Notes: generated by a model not told the origin, from the sequence alone. 64,000 nucleotides of DNA from Nitrosomonadales bacterium (GCA_016214695.1 JACRNY010000001.1:1054001-1118000), one strand, 5' to 3'. Positions 8,330-17,428 are shown, numbered from the stretch's first letter. Translations and numbers: made by a program.

Positions 8330-9160
8330 ATGCCCCTCAAATTCACCAAGATGCACGGCGCCGGCAACGACTTCGTGGTGCTGGACGGCGTGCACCAGTC
8401 GGTCGCGCTGTCGCCGGAACAGATCCGCTTCATTGCCGACCGCCATTTCGGCATCGGCTGCGACCAGATCCTGCTGGTGGAGAAGACCCCGCGCGAGGAC
8501 GCCGATTTCCGCTACCGCATCTTCAATGCCGACGGCAGCGAGGTCGAGCAGTGCGGCAACGGTGCGCGTTGCTTCGTGCGTTTCGTGCATGAGAAGAAGC
8601 TCACCGGCAAGCGCGAGATCGTGGTGGAGACCAAAAGCGGCCTGATCTCGCCCAGCCTGGCGGAAGACGGGCGCGTCACCGTGAACATGGGCGCCCCGAT
8701 CCTCGAACCCGCACGCATCCCCTTCCTCAGCGACAGCAGCGAGGTGATCCAGCCCCTGCAGGTCGGCAGGAAGAAAGTGCAGATCACCGCCGTGTCCATG
8801 GGCAACCCGCATGCGGTGCAGGTAGTCAAGGATGTGGAGACCGCCGATGTCGAGACATTGGGGCCGCTGATCGAGAACCATGCCAGTTTCCCCAAGCGTG
8901 TGAATGCCGGCTTCATGCAGGTCGTGGACCGTTCACATATCAAGCTGCGCGTGTACGAGCGCGGCGCCGGCGAGACACTGTCCTGCGGCACCGGCGCCTG
9001 TGCCGCCGTGGTCGCCGGCATTCGGCGCAAACTGCTGGACACCACCGTGCATGTCGCCACCCGCGGCGGCACGCTCACCATCAACTGGGCGGGCGAACAT
9101 TCGCCCGTGCTGATGACCGGCCCGGCCATCACGGTGTACGAAGGCGAGATCAACCTGTAA
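8330..9160 (+). CDS. dapF: Diaminopimelate epimerase
   Basis: The 276-aa enzyme converts LL- to meso-diaminopimelate for lysine and peptidoglycan synthesis by a two-base cysteine mechanism. The catalytic Cys pair is visible as C75 in EQCGNGARC and C219 in SCGTGACAA, and the N-terminal [11 protein letters not shown] signature is present. The length equals the family norm. A TATAAT overlaps the stop codon of the preceding gene about 27 bases upstream, but no matching -35 is clear. It leads the gene set dapF-DUF484-xerC-rlmI, a common proteobacterial arrangement. Confidence 0.97.
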   Translation: MPLKFTKMHGAGNDFVVLDGVHQSVALSPEQIRFIADRHFGIGCDQILLVEKTPREDADFRYRIFNADGSEVEQCGNGARCFVRFVHEKKLTGKREIVVETKSGLISPSLAEDGRVTVNMGAPILEPARIPFLSDSSEVIQPLQVGRKKVQITAVSMGNPHAVQVVKDVETADVETLGPLIENHASFPKRVNAGFMQVVDRSHIKLRVYERGAGETLSCGTGACAAVVAGIRRKLLDTTVHVATRGGTLTINWAGEHSPVLMTGPAITVYEGEINL

Positions 9161-9170
9161 GAGGCAAACG

Positions 9171-9791
9171 ATGAGATCGGAAGACGTAGCACAATACCTG
9201 CAGGACAACCCGCAATTCTTCGAAGAGCATGCCGAGATGCTGGCGCAGATCAACCTGCCGCACCCGCACGGCGGACGCACCATCTCGCTGTCAGAGCGCC
9301 AGCTGCTCACCCTGCGCGAGCGCGTGAAAGAGCTGGAGAAGAAACTGCACGAGCTGCTCGAGTTCGCCAAGGAGAACGATGCGCTGCAGCTCAAGGTGCA
9401 CCAGTTCAATTGTGCACTGTTTGGGCCGCATGACCGCTCCACCCTGCAAAGCCTGATCGCGCACAACCTGCGCGACATCTTCGCCGTTCCGCATGTGGCG
9501 CTGCACCTGTGGAAGGACGAGCCGCCCAGCCCGGAAGTGCTGGCCTTCGCCGACCTGCACCAGCAGCCGGTCTGCGCGCACCACGCCGTGCACGATACGC
9601 TGCCCTGGTTCGGCGAATCCGCCGAACGTCTGCGTTCCTTCGCCTACCTGCCGCTGCGTGCGCACGGTCAGACCATCGGCTTGCTCATCCTCGCCAGCGA
9701 GGACAAGGAGCGCTTCTATCCGGAGATGGGGACTCTGTTCCTGCAGCGCATCGCCGAGACGCTGGGCAGCGCGTTCAACCTGCATGTGTGA
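9171..9791 (+). CDS. DUF484 family (GAF-like) protein
   Basis: The 206-aa protein starts with the DUF484 hallmark (VAQYLQDNPQFFEEHAEML) and a short coiled coil (ERVKELEKKLHELLEFAKEN), then a GAF-like domain. It is cytoplasmic, and its molecular function is not established. It lies 10 bases after dapF and its TGA overlaps the xerC ATG by one base (TGATG). This order is conserved in many proteobacteria, suggesting a link to cell-wall precursor synthesis or chromosome resolution. GAGG lies 6 bases before the ATG. Confidence 0.88.
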   Translation: MRSEDVAQYLQDNPQFFEEHAEMLAQINLPHPHGGRTISLSERQLLTLRERVKELEKKLHELLEFAKENDALQLKVHQFNCALFGPHDRSTLQSLIAHNLRDIFAVPHVALHLWKDEPPSPEVLAFADLHQQPVCAHHAVHDTLPWFGESAERLRSFAYLPLRAHGQTIGLLILASEDKERFYPEMGTLFLQRIAETLGSAFNLHV

Positions 9792-10690
9792 TGCCTGACG
9801 CCGCGCAAGATCCCGCCACCCTACTGGGCTACCTCGCCTACCTGCTCAACGAGCGCAATTACTCGCCGCATACCTCGGATAACTACGCGCGCGACATCCG
9901 CCGCCTGTTCGGGCTGGCCGGCAGCACCCCGCTGTCCGAACTGAAGAGCCACCACATCCGCCGCTACATCGCGCAGTTGCACGGTAGCGGACTTTCGGGT
10001 CGTTCGCTGGCGCGCGTATTGTCGTCCTGGCGCGGCTTCTACAACTATCTGATGCGCGACCACGGCTGCAAGGTGAACCCCTGCGTCGGCTTGCGTCCGC
10101 CGAAATCGCCCAAAACATTGCCGCATGCCCTGTCGCCCGACGAGGCGGTGAAACTGGTGGAAATGAAGGTGGAAACGCCGCTGGATGCGCGCGACAAGGC
10201 GATGTTCGAACTGCTCTATTCCTCCGGCCTGCGTCTGGCAGAACTGGTGAGCCTCGACCCCATAGCCATGGATTTCGCCGACGCCTCGGTCCGCGTCACC
10301 GGCAAGGGCAACAAAACGCGCATCGTGCCGCTGGGTAGCCACGCCATCACTGCCCTGAAAGCATGGCTGGCGGTGCGCGACCAGGTCGCCAAGCCGGAGG
10401 AGACCGCGCTTTTTGTCGGCAGCAAGGGCGCGCGCATCTCGCCGCGCACCGTGGAATTGCAGCTGGACAAGTGGGCGCTGAAGCAGGGACTCAACAGCAG
10501 CGTGCATCCGCACATGCTGCGCCACTCCTTCGCCACCCATGTGCTGCAATCCTCCGGCGACCTGCGCGCCGTGCAGGAGATGCTCGGCCATGCCAGCATC
10601 TCTACCACACAGGTCTACACCCACCTCGATTTCCAGTACCTCGCCAAGATCTATGACGGGGCGCATCCGCGTGCCAAGAAAAAACCATGA
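9791..10690 (+). CDS. xerC: Tyrosine recombinase XerC
   Basis: The 299-aa site-specific recombinase resolves chromosome dimers at dif with XerD. The catalytic residues are all visible: R148 (SGLRLAEL), K172 (GKGNKTR), H241 and R244 ([12 protein letters not shown]), H267 (LGHASI) and the nucleophile Y276 ([10 protein letters not shown]). An N-terminal SAM-like core-binding domain spans about residues 8-95. The track ORF starts 94 codons too early, inside DUF484; the ATG at 9791, coupled to the DUF484 stop, is correct. The chromosomal dapF/DUF484 context makes this Xer rather than a phage integrase. Confidence 0.95.
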   Translation: MPDAAQDPATLLGYLAYLLNERNYSPHTSDNYARDIRRLFGLAGSTPLSELKSHHIRRYIAQLHGSGLSGRSLARVLSSWRGFYNYLMRDHGCKVNPCVGLRPPKSPKTLPHALSPDEAVKLVEMKVETPLDARDKAMFELLYSSGLRLAELVSLDPIAMDFADASVRVTGKGNKTRIVPLGSHAITALKAWLAVRDQVAKPEETALFVGSKGARISPRTVELQLDKWALKQGLNSSVHPHMLRHSFATHVLQSSGDLRAVQEMLGHASISTTQVYTHLDFQYLAKIYDGAHPRAKKKP

Positions 10691-12024
10691 GCAAAGACAA
10701 AGCCAGATCACCCTCGACACCGCATCGCCAATCACAGGGCGGCAAGGATTTCCGCAAACGCGTGCAGCGCAGCAAGGAAGCTGGCGCTCCCGCACCGCAA
10801 CCGGCTTCAAAACCGCGCGCAGGGAACCCATCCGCAAGGCCCGCCATCATCCTCAAGGCCGAGCGCGATAAATCATTGCTGCGCCGTCACCCGTGGATAT
10901 TCTCCGGCGCGGTCGATTGCATAGACGGCGCACCTGCCGGCGGCGACACCGTGGCAGTACGTGATGCTGCAGGAAGCTTTCTCGCCTGGGCAGCCTACAA
11001 CCCCGATTCGCAGATCACCGCGCGGGTGTGGTCATGGCACGAGAAGGATGTCGTCGGCGAAGCGTTCCTGCATCAGCGCATCGCCGATGCACTGGCTGCG
11101 CGTCACGCGCTCGCCATCGCCCAGGCAGGCAATGGTATGCGCATCGTGCACGGTGAATCGGACGGCCTGCCCGGCCTCATCGTCGATAAATACGGCGACG
11201 TGCTGGTGATGCAGCTGGGCAGCGCCGGACCGGAACGCTGGCGCGAGACCATCGCCGATATCCTGCAGACGTTGTGCGCACCTGTGTGCATCTACGAGCG
11301 CTCCGATTCAGACGGGCGCGAACTAGAGGGATTGTCGAAGCGCTGCGGGGTCGTGCGCGGCAAGTTGCCGGAGCAAGTGGAAGTGATCGAGAACGGCCTG
11401 CGTTTCGCCGTGGATGTGGCCGCAGGCCAGAAGACCGGCTACTACCTCGACCAGCGCGACAATCGCGCATTCACCGGCACGCTGGCTGCCGACCGCGATG
11501 TGCTCAACTGCTTCTGCTATACCGGCGGCTTCTCGCTCTATGCCTTGCGCGGGGGGGCGAAGTCAGTGCTCTCCATCGACTCTTCGCAGGAAGCATTGCA
11601 GATAGGGCGAACCAATGTCGGCTTGAACGGACTTGATGCGTCGAAAGCGGAATGGCAATGCGCCGACGTGTTCGATGCGCTGCGCAAGCTGCGCGACCAG
11701 AACCGCAAATTCGATCTGATCGTCCTGGATCCGCCCAAATTCGCCCCCACCGCCGCCTTCGCCGAAAAGGCTTCGCGTGCGTACAAGGACATCAACCTGC
11801 TCGGGTTCAAACTGCTGCGGCCGGGTGGTCTGCTGTTCACCTATTCCTGTTCGGGCGGCATCAGCGACGAGCTGTTCCAGAAGATCATCGCCGGGGCCGC
11901 GCTGGACGCAGGCGTGGAGGCACAGATCGTGAAAAAACTGCACGCAGCACCGGATCATCCGGTGCTGCTGAGTTTCCCCGAAGGGGCGTATCTGAAGGGA
12001 TTGGTGTTGCGGGTGGCGGGCTAG
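10687..12024 (+). CDS. RlmI-like 23S rRNA (cytosine-C5) methyltransferase
   Basis: The 445-aa protein has a basic, low-complexity N-terminal extension of about 50 residues ([18 protein letters not shown]), a PUA RNA-binding domain from about residue 53 (IILKAERDKSLLRRHPWIFSG), and a SAM methyltransferase domain. The latter carries AAGQKTGYYLDQRDNR, NCFCYTGGFSLYA and the LDPPKFA motif. E. coli RlmI (396 aa) makes m5C1962 in 23S rRNA. The extension makes this protein longer than usual. Its ATG overlaps the xerC stop by 4 bases (ATGA), implying translational coupling. Confidence 0.88.
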   Translation: MSKDKARSPSTPHRQSQGGKDFRKRVQRSKEAGAPAPQPASKPRAGNPSARPAIILKAERDKSLLRRHPWIFSGAVDCIDGAPAGGDTVAVRDAAGSFLAWAAYNPDSQITARVWSWHEKDVVGEAFLHQRIADALAARHALAIAQAGNGMRIVHGESDGLPGLIVDKYGDVLVMQLGSAGPERWRETIADILQTLCAPVCIYERSDSDGRELEGLSKRCGVVRGKLPEQVEVIENGLRFAVDVAAGQKTGYYLDQRDNRAFTGTLAADRDVLNCFCYTGGFSLYALRGGAKSVLSIDSSQEALQIGRTNVGLNGLDASKAEWQCADVFDALRKLRDQNRKFDLIVLDPPKFAPTAAFAEKASRAYKDINLLGFKLLRPGGLLFTYSCSGGISDELFQKIIAGAALDAGVEAQIVKKLHAAPDHPVLLSFPEGAYLKGLVLRVAG

Positions 12025-12037
12025 GCGCAAATGCCGC

Positions 12038-12055
12038 GTGGGCACCTGTGCCCAC
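12038..12055. repeat. Palindromic hairpin between convergent genes
   Basis: GTGGGCAC and GTGCCCAC are exact inverted copies separated by CT. The hairpin sits between the convergent rlmI and rhodanese genes. There is no T-run on either strand, so termination is uncertain. GTGGGCAC...GTGCCCACCCTAC resembles short palindromes dispersed in betaproteobacterial genomes. Confidence 0.5.
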
Positions 12056-12056
12056 C

Positions 12057-12446
12057 CTACTGCTTGATGACTTCCAGCCCGGCCTGTTCCCAGGCCTGCA
12101 TGCCGCCCTGCACGTTGCTGACCTGGGTGAAGCCGGCTTCCTGCAGGATGGCGACCGCCTTGGCCGAGCGACGACCGGAGCGGCAGATCACTGCGACCGG
12201 TTTGTCTTTGTAAGCATCGAGTTCTTTCAGGCGCAAACCCACTTCACCCAAGGAAACGAGCTTCGCATTCGGTGCATGGATGGCTGCATATTCCGCAGGT
12301 TCCCGCACATCGAGCAACAATGCGCCCTGAGCGCTCACCATGCTTTGCGCCTGCTTCACGTCGATACCCTGAACGGCGGGCAGTTGCTGCACCACCAGAA
12401 CCAGTCCGAGCGCTGCGGCCAGAATCCAGTAAATCTTCGGTTTCAT
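12057..12446 (-). CDS. Membrane-anchored rhodanese-like sulfurtransferase
   Basis: The 129-aa protein has an N-terminal membrane anchor or signal (IYWILAAALGLVLVVQQLP, residues 5-23) and one rhodanese domain. LLLDVREPAEYA and the active-site loop C88-RSGRRS are present. The Cys should carry a persulfide, with the domain on the periplasmic face. It starts 7 bases after the second rhodanese gene with GAGG well placed upstream, so the two form a tandem operon. The physiological sulfur donor and acceptor are unknown. Confidence 0.9.
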   Translation of the reverse strand: MKPKIYWILAAALGLVLVVQQLPAVQGIDVKQAQSMVSAQGALLLDVREPAEYAAIHAPNAKLVSLGEVGLRLKELDAYKDKPVAVICRSGRRSAKAVAILQEAGFTQVSNVQGGMQAWEQAGLEVIKQ

Positions 12447-12453
12447 GAGCGCC

Positions 12454-12789
12454 TCAGGCCAAACGGTAAGCCGGGAAGCCGCTCTGCACCCAAGCCATCA
12501 TCCCGCCGCGCAGATTGAACACGTTGGAGAAGCCTTGCTGCTGCAGGAACATGCAGGCCTGTGCCGAGCGCGCACCGCTGCGGCAGACCATGATCAGCTT
12601 CTCGCTTTTGTCCAGTTCGTGCACCTTGGCGGGCAGGATGTGCAGCGGCAACGCTTCGGCCTTGGGCACGGTACCGTGCACGATCTCTTCCATCTGGCGC
12701 ACGTCGATGACGCGCATCTTGTGACCGTCGTCTTCCACCCATTGCGCAAACTGGGTCGCGTCGATCTCTTTAACGTTCATTCCAAACAT
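12454..12789 (-). CDS. Cytoplasmic rhodanese-like sulfurtransferase
   Basis: The 111-aa single-domain rhodanese has VIDVRQMEEIVHG and active-site C69 in MVCRSGARS. It has no signal peptide, so it complements its membrane-anchored partner downstream. The ATG at 12789 is preferred over the one at 12780 because AAGGAG lies 6 bases upstream of it. The pair is transcribed from its own promoter, which carries a perfect palindrome suggesting repression by a small DNA-binding regulator. No regulator gene is adjacent. Confidence 0.9.
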   Translation of the reverse strand: MFGMNVKEIDATQFAQWVEDDGHKMRVIDVRQMEEIVHGTVPKAEALPLHILPAKVHELDKSEKLIMVCRSGARSAQACMFLQQQGFSNVFNLRGGMMAWVQSGFPAYRLA

Positions 12790-12815
12790 GTGGGGCTCCT
12801 TGGTTAGCGATGTCG

Positions 12816-12844
12816 CATATTAGCATATTCTAATATGTTGACAA
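12816..12844 (-). promoter_or_regulatory. Rhodanese operon promoter overlapping a perfect palindromic operator
   Basis: Read leftward there is TTGTCA (12839-12844), a 16-base spacer and TAATAT (12817-12822). A perfect inverted repeat, CATATTAG-N6-CTAATATG (12816-12837), covers most of the spacer and the -10 box. Predicted transcription starts about 20 bases before the ATG, just ahead of AAGGAG. This layout is typical of an operator for a dimeric repressor; the regulator is not identifiable from the window. Confidence 0.65.
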
Positions 12845-12871
12845 CGTTACCGGGAGTGGGGTCTTGCCCGG

Positions 12872-13222
12872 CTAGGCCAACCCCACCAGCACCAGCCCGA
12901 CCAATGCCGGCAGCGCCTGCACCCACAATATCTTTGCGTTCGCGGTGATCGCACCGTAGAAACCTGCCGTCACCACACAGCCGAGGAAGAACTGCTGCAC
13001 ATCCTCGTTGCCGGAACTCAGCCCCCAGATCAGTCCGGCGGCCAGGAAGCCGTTGTACAGCCCCTGGTTCGCCGCGAGGATGCGTGTGGCGGCAGCGAAG
13101 TCCTTGTCCATGCCGAAGGCGCGCAGGCCGGTTCGGCTCTCCCACAGGAACATCTCCAGCACAAGGATATAGACGTGTATGAGTGCGACGATGCCGACCG
13201 CGAGATTGGCCGCCGTCCTCAT
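12872..13222 (-). CDS. DUF1304 family membrane protein
   Basis: This 116-aa integral membrane protein has about four hydrophobic helices (for example NLAVGIVALIHVYILVLEMFL and ALPALVGLVLVGLA) and the DUF1304 features FLWESRTGLRAFG and ILAANQGLYNGFLAAGL. Its function is unknown. Its ATG overlaps the rlpA stop by one base (TGATG), so it is the last gene of the rod-shape operon and probably translationally coupled to rlpA. Confidence 0.85.
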   Translation of the reverse strand: MRTAANLAVGIVALIHVYILVLEMFLWESRTGLRAFGMDKDFAAATRILAANQGLYNGFLAAGLIWGLSSGNEDVQQFFLGCVVTAGFYGAITANAKILWVQALPALVGLVLVGLA

Positions 13223-14181
13223 CAGTGCCTGCTCACGAGCGGCTTGAAGCCAAGGCGGTCCTGCAGCCTGGCCGCTGCGCTGCGCGCTTCGCTTTCGCTG
13301 GCGTAGGGGCCGAGGTGTACCCGTGTAAGGCCCTGCTTCTCATACAGCATCAACGGCTTGTTGCCTTCGCCCATCTCGGCACGCATCCGCACCAGGAAAC
13401 TTTCCGCGCCCTGCGGCGATTTGAAAGCGCCGAGCTGCAGGAAGACCTTGCCGGTCGATCTGCCGGCCGTTTCGACCGGGATGGTAGACGCGGGCGGCAG
13501 CGGCTCGACCTTGACGGCCGGCATCTCCACCGGCGCAGTGCCGGAGACGGCGATGCTCTCGACCTCGACTTCGGCGCTGCCGTTGTTGATGTAACCGAGC
13601 TTGGCTGCCGCGACGTAGGAGAGGTCCATGATGCGCTCATGCAGGAACGGCCCGCGGTCGTTGACGCGCACGACGACCGATTTGCCGGTGGCGACGTTGG
13701 TCACCCGTGCGTAGCTGGGAATGGGCAGCGTCGGGTGCGCGGCAGTCATGCCGTACATGTCGTACACCTCGCCGATGGAGGTGCGCTGGCCGTGGAATTT
13801 CTTGCCGTACCAGGAAGCGACGCCGCGCTCCTTGTAAGTGCCGGTCGTCTGCAGCGGGGTGTAGGTCTTGCCCAGCGCCGAGTAGGGCCGGTTGGCATAG
13901 CGGTGCAGCGGCTCGGCCTTGGGCACCGCATCGGGGATGGCGTCGAGATCCTCCGGCGCATTCCCGCCGGGACCGTCACCGGCGAGATAGCCTCCGCCCG
14001 ATGCGGTGGCTGCCGGAGCCGCGCTGGCGGCAGCGACGGTGCGTGCCGATTTTCCGCCGGGGCCGGAGACGGCGTCGACGATGGGCGCCGCGCTTTGCTG
14101 CTTGTCATCCGTCTTCTGCCTGGTGGCGCAACCGGCCATGGCCAGCACGGCGACCGCCAGCAACAACGATAGTCTTTTCAT
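13222..14181 (-). CDS. rlpA: Septal ring lytic transglycosylase RlpA, SPOR-containing lipoprotein
   Basis: The 319-aa outer-membrane lipoprotein has lipobox MAGC (lipidated Cys 18), a low-complexity Ala/Gly/Pro linker, and a double-psi beta-barrel domain around residues 125-220 (GVASWYGKKFHGQRTS, VRVNDRGPF). A C-terminal SPOR domain (about 245-317) binds denuded glycan at the septum. In Pseudomonas RlpA cleaves glycan strands lacking stem peptides. It lies directly downstream of rodA in the elongasome operon. Confidence 0.94.
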   Translation of the reverse strand: MKRLSLLLAVAVLAMAGCATRQKTDDKQQSAAPIVDAVSGPGGKSARTVAAASAAPAATASGGGYLAGDGPGGNAPEDLDAIPDAVPKAEPLHRYANRPYSALGKTYTPLQTTGTYKERGVASWYGKKFHGQRTSIGEVYDMYGMTAAHPTLPIPSYARVTNVATGKSVVVRVNDRGPFLHERIMDLSYVAAAKLGYINNGSAEVEVESIAVSGTAPVEMPAVKVEPLPPASTIPVETAGRSTGKVFLQLGAFKSPQGAESFLVRMRAEMGEGNKPLMLYEKQGLTRVHLGPYASESEARSAAARLQDRLGFKPLVSRH

Positions 14182-14193
14182 TTTTCGACTCCC

Positions 14194-15291
14194 CTAGGTT
14201 TTAACAAGTTGTTTGTGCGTATTGATGCTCATCAGGATACCAAAGCCCAGCATCAGCGTGAGCAGGGACGTGCCGCCGTAGCTGATGAGCGGCAGCGGCA
14301 CGCCCACCACCGGCAGGATGCCGCTGACCATGCCCATGTTGACGAAGGCATAGGTGAAGAAAGTGAGCGTGATGCTGCCCGCGAGCAGGCGCGTGAAATA
14401 GGTGGATGCGTTGGCGGTGATGATGAAGCCGCGCCCGATGACGAAGACGTACAGACCCAGCAGCAGCAGATTGCCGAGCAGGCCGAACTCCTCCGACCAG
14501 ACAGCGAAAATGAAGTCGGTGGTGCGCTCGGGCAGGAAGTCGAGGTGCGTCTGCGTGCCGTTCATGTAGCCCTTGCCGAGGATGCCGCCGGAGCCGACCG
14601 CGATCATGCCCTGGATGGTGTGGTAGCCCTTGCCCAGGGCGTCCTGCGAGGGATCGAACAGCATGAGGATGCGGTGCCGCTGGTAGTCGTGCAGCGCCGA
14701 CCACAGGAAAGGTGCGCTGGCCAGGCCGGCCAGTGCGGTGCCGATCATGATGCGCCAGGAGAGCCCCGCCAGGAACAGCACGTAAAATCCGCTGGCGGCG
14801 ATGAGGATGGAGGTGCCGAGGTCCGGCTGGCGCATGATCAATCCGACCGGCAGCACCAGCAGGATGAGCGCCACGAAGTAATTGCGCAGTTTCAGGGTCG
14901 CTTCGTTCTTCTCGAAATACCAGGCCATCATCAGCGGCACGGCGATCTTCATCAGCTCGGACGGCTGGATGGTGGCTACGCCGATGTGCAGCCAGCGCCG
15001 TGCGCCGTGGCTGATCTCGCCGAACAGCGCGACCGCGACCAGCAGGAGCATGCCGAGCACATACATGGGCACCGCGCTGCGCATCAGCCAGTGCAGCGGC
15101 ATGTTGGCGACGATCCACATGGCGGTGAATGCGACTGCGATGTTGCCGAGCTGGCCCAGCACGCGCATCCAGTTGCCGTCGCTGGCGCTGTAGAGCAGGA
15201 TGATGCTGATCAGCATGAAGCCCCCGAGCGCCGCCAGCAATACGGGGTCCAGATGCAGCATGAAGCGTTGCTTGAGTTGTCTCGCGTTCAT
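14194..15291 (-). CDS. rodA: Rod-shape SEDS glycosyltransferase RodA
   Basis: This 365-aa polytopic SEDS protein polymerises lipid II during cell elongation in partnership with PBP2. Conserved stretches include HGARRWLHIGVATIQPSEL, a WSEEFGLLGNLLLLGLY loop and a C-terminal GVPLPLISYGGTSLL. About ten hydrophobic segments are visible. Its start follows the mrdA stop by 2 bases, the usual mrdA-rodA pairing. Confidence 0.97.
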   Translation of the reverse strand: MNARQLKQRFMLHLDPVLLAALGGFMLISIILLYSASDGNWMRVLGQLGNIAVAFTAMWIVANMPLHWLMRSAVPMYVLGMLLLVAVALFGEISHGARRWLHIGVATIQPSELMKIAVPLMMAWYFEKNEATLKLRNYFVALILLVLPVGLIMRQPDLGTSILIAASGFYVLFLAGLSWRIMIGTALAGLASAPFLWSALHDYQRHRILMLFDPSQDALGKGYHTIQGMIAVGSGGILGKGYMNGTQTHLDFLPERTTDFIFAVWSEEFGLLGNLLLLGLYVFVIGRGFIITANASTYFTRLLAGSITLTFFTYAFVNMGMVSGILPVVGVPLPLISYGGTSLLTLMLGFGILMSINTHKQLVKT

Positions 15292-15293
15292 TC

Positions 15294-17192
15294 CTAGTCG
15301 CTTTCCGCCCCGGTCTTTTCCGCCACCGTCTGCAGCGGCTTGGGCACCTTGCCGAGCAGATAATAATCCAGCACCTTGCGCGCGATCGGCGCGGCAGTGG
15401 AACCGCCGTGGCCGCCGTTCTCGGCCAGCACCGCCAGCGCGATGCGCGGCTTGTCGGCCGGGGCGAAGGCGATGAACCAGGCATGGTCGCGGTTATATTC
15501 CGAGACTTTCTTTTCGTCGTATTTCTCGCCCTGTTTGATGGCGATCACCTGTGCGGTACCGGTCTTGCCGGCCATGCGATAGGTCACGCCGTATGCTGCT
15601 CCTGCTGCCGTGCCGCCGGGCTTGGTGACGGCCTCCATCGCATCCTTCACCAGCTTGATGTGCTCGGGGGGTATCTCCAGATCGAACAGTTGTTTGTGCT
15701 CGGTGAATAGGGGCTCGCCGCGGGAACGCCGGATCTCTTTCACCAGGTGCGGCTGGAACGCCACGCCGTCATTGGCCAGGGTCGCCGTGGCAAAGGCCAG
15801 CTGCAAAGGCGTCACCAGGTTGTAACCCTGCCCGATGCCGGCCGAGACGGTGTCCCCCGGATACCATATCTGCTTGTGACGTTTCGCCTTCCATTCGGTC
15901 GATGGCAGCAGGCCGGAGGTCTCGCCCTCCATATCCAGCCCGGTCTTCTTGCCGAAACCGAAGCGCGACAGGTAGCTGTGCATGTTGTCTATGCCCAGCT
16001 CGGTGGCAAGACCGTAGTAGTAGGTGTCGCACGAGATGACGATGGACTTGAACAGATCGACGCTGCCGTGACCGCCGGTCTTCCAGTCGCGGTACTGATG
16101 GCGGCTGCCGGGCAGCATGAAATAGCCGGGGTCGCTGATGGTGCGGCTTGGCGAGCGGGTGCCGTAATGCAATCCGGTCAAGGCCATGAAAGGCTTGATG
16201 GTGGAGCCGGGCGGATATTGCCCGCGCAGGGCGCGGTTGTTGAGCGGCGTATCGAGCGAGCTGTTCAGCTCCTCCCACGTCTCGGTGTCGATGCCGTCGA
16301 TGAACAGCGCCGGGTCGTAACCCGGCTTGCTGACGAAGGCGAGCACCTCGCCATTGGTGGGATCGATGGCGACCAGCGCACCGCGATAATCGCCAAAGGC
16401 CTGTTCCGCCACCTCCTGCAGCTTGGCATCCAGCGTCAGCATGATGTTGCTGCCGGATTCCGGCGAAGTGCGCGACAGCACGCGCACGGCGCGTCCGCCG
16501 GCATCCACCTCGACCTGCTCGAAACCGGTGGTGCCATGCAGCGCTTTCTCATAGCTCTGCTCGACGCCGGTCTTGCCGATATAGTCCGAGCCCATGTAGT
16601 TGGAGGCGGTCTCTTCTTCCTCCAGCTGCTCGATGTCTTTCTGGTTGATGCGGCCGACATAGCCGATGAGGTGCGAGGTCACGTCGGAGAACGGATATTC
16701 GCGGAACAGGCGCGCCTTGATCTCCACGGCCGGGAAGCGGAAGCGCTGCGCGGAGACGCGCGCCACCTCCTCGTCGCTCAACTGGCTGCGCAGCGGCATG
16801 GTGCCCAGCGCCTGCCGCTCGGTCAGCAGTTTCTTGAAGCGCTTGATGTCCTTGGGCGTGACCGCCACCAGGGTGGACAGTTCGGCGATCAGCGCATCCA
16901 TGTCGGTCACTTTGTCCGGCGCGATCTCCAGCGTGTAACCGGAATAGTTCTGCGCCATCACGACGCCGTTGCGGTCGAGCAACAGACCGCGGTTCGGCAC
17001 GATGGGCACGACGTAGATGCGGTTACTGTCCGACAGGGTGTGGAAGTATTCGTGCCGGATGACTTGCAGGTAGAAGAAGCGCGCCAGCAGGATGAACAGC
17101 ATCACCGCCACGAAACCCAGGCTCAACACCAGACGCAGGCGGAAGTAATAGATCTCGCGCTGATGGTTCTTCAGCTCGATGAAACGGTTCAT
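15294..17192 (-). CDS. mrdA: Penicillin-binding protein 2 (elongation transpeptidase)
   Basis: The 632-aa class B PBP has an N-terminal membrane anchor near residues 20-43, a pedestal domain (PNRGLLLDRNG) and a transpeptidase domain. The active-site SxxK is S330-TIK, the second motif is SCD at 387-389, and a KTGT box occurs in MAGKTGTAQVIA. It cross-links peptidoglycan made by RodA in the lateral wall. The length is normal for PBP2. It is separated from mreD by a 236-base gap with repeat-like sequence, the largest gap in this operon. Confidence 0.97.
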   Translation of the reverse strand: MNRFIELKNHQREIYYFRLRLVLSLGFVAVMLFILLARFFYLQVIRHEYFHTLSDSNRIYVVPIVPNRGLLLDRNGVVMAQNYSGYTLEIAPDKVTDMDALIAELSTLVAVTPKDIKRFKKLLTERQALGTMPLRSQLSDEEVARVSAQRFRFPAVEIKARLFREYPFSDVTSHLIGYVGRINQKDIEQLEEEETASNYMGSDYIGKTGVEQSYEKALHGTTGFEQVEVDAGGRAVRVLSRTSPESGSNIMLTLDAKLQEVAEQAFGDYRGALVAIDPTNGEVLAFVSKPGYDPALFIDGIDTETWEELNSSLDTPLNNRALRGQYPPGSTIKPFMALTGLHYGTRSPSRTISDPGYFMLPGSRHQYRDWKTGGHGSVDLFKSIVISCDTYYYGLATELGIDNMHSYLSRFGFGKKTGLDMEGETSGLLPSTEWKAKRHKQIWYPGDTVSAGIGQGYNLVTPLQLAFATATLANDGVAFQPHLVKEIRRSRGEPLFTEHKQLFDLEIPPEHIKLVKDAMEAVTKPGGTAAGAAYGVTYRMAGKTGTAQVIAIKQGEKYDEKKVSEYNRDHAWFIAFAPADKPRIALAVLAENGGHGGSTAAPIARKVLDYYLLGKVPKPLQTVAEKTGAESD

Positions 17193-17428
17193 CCTGGATT
17201 CCGTGATTGAACGAGGTGGAGTGTGCGTTCATCGCAGTGCAGGGCAAGGCGCGACGACGAGGAATGGTCGTTCCATTCCAAGGAGGAGCAACGCCGCCAT
17301 ACGCTGCGAGGGACGTGCAATCCGCCTCGTAGCGACGCGCCTTGACGGCGGGCGTAGATGAAGCGCGAAATCATTTTCTGTTCACTTTCTTGCGACATCA
17401 TGGGCGCGGTCAATTGCGGTATCCAGGA
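17193..17428. repeat. mreD-mrdA gap with a hairpin-centred repeat (possible third family copy)
   Basis: The gap has no convincing gene; a 74-codon reading frame on the reverse strand lacks any family signature. It contains a 7-bp hairpin, GGAATGG-tcgtt-CCATTCC (about 17261-17279). The hairpin is flanked by GACGACGAG on one side and GGAGGAGCAACGCCGCC on the other. The layout resembles the 122-bp repeats at 39719 and 57191, whose hairpin stems differ but whose flanks also read GCGACGAG and GGAGCGAACG. Confidence 0.4.

Noticed and set aside
9791-10690. Phage integrase
   Set aside because: The tyrosine recombinase sits in the conserved dapF-DUF484-xerC context with no attachment repeats or phage genes nearby.
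17189-17413. 74-codon reverse-strand ORF in the mreD-mrdA gap
   Set aside because: Basic, low-information sequence spanning a palindromic repeat, no Shine-Dalgarno sequence, overlaps the mrdA start.
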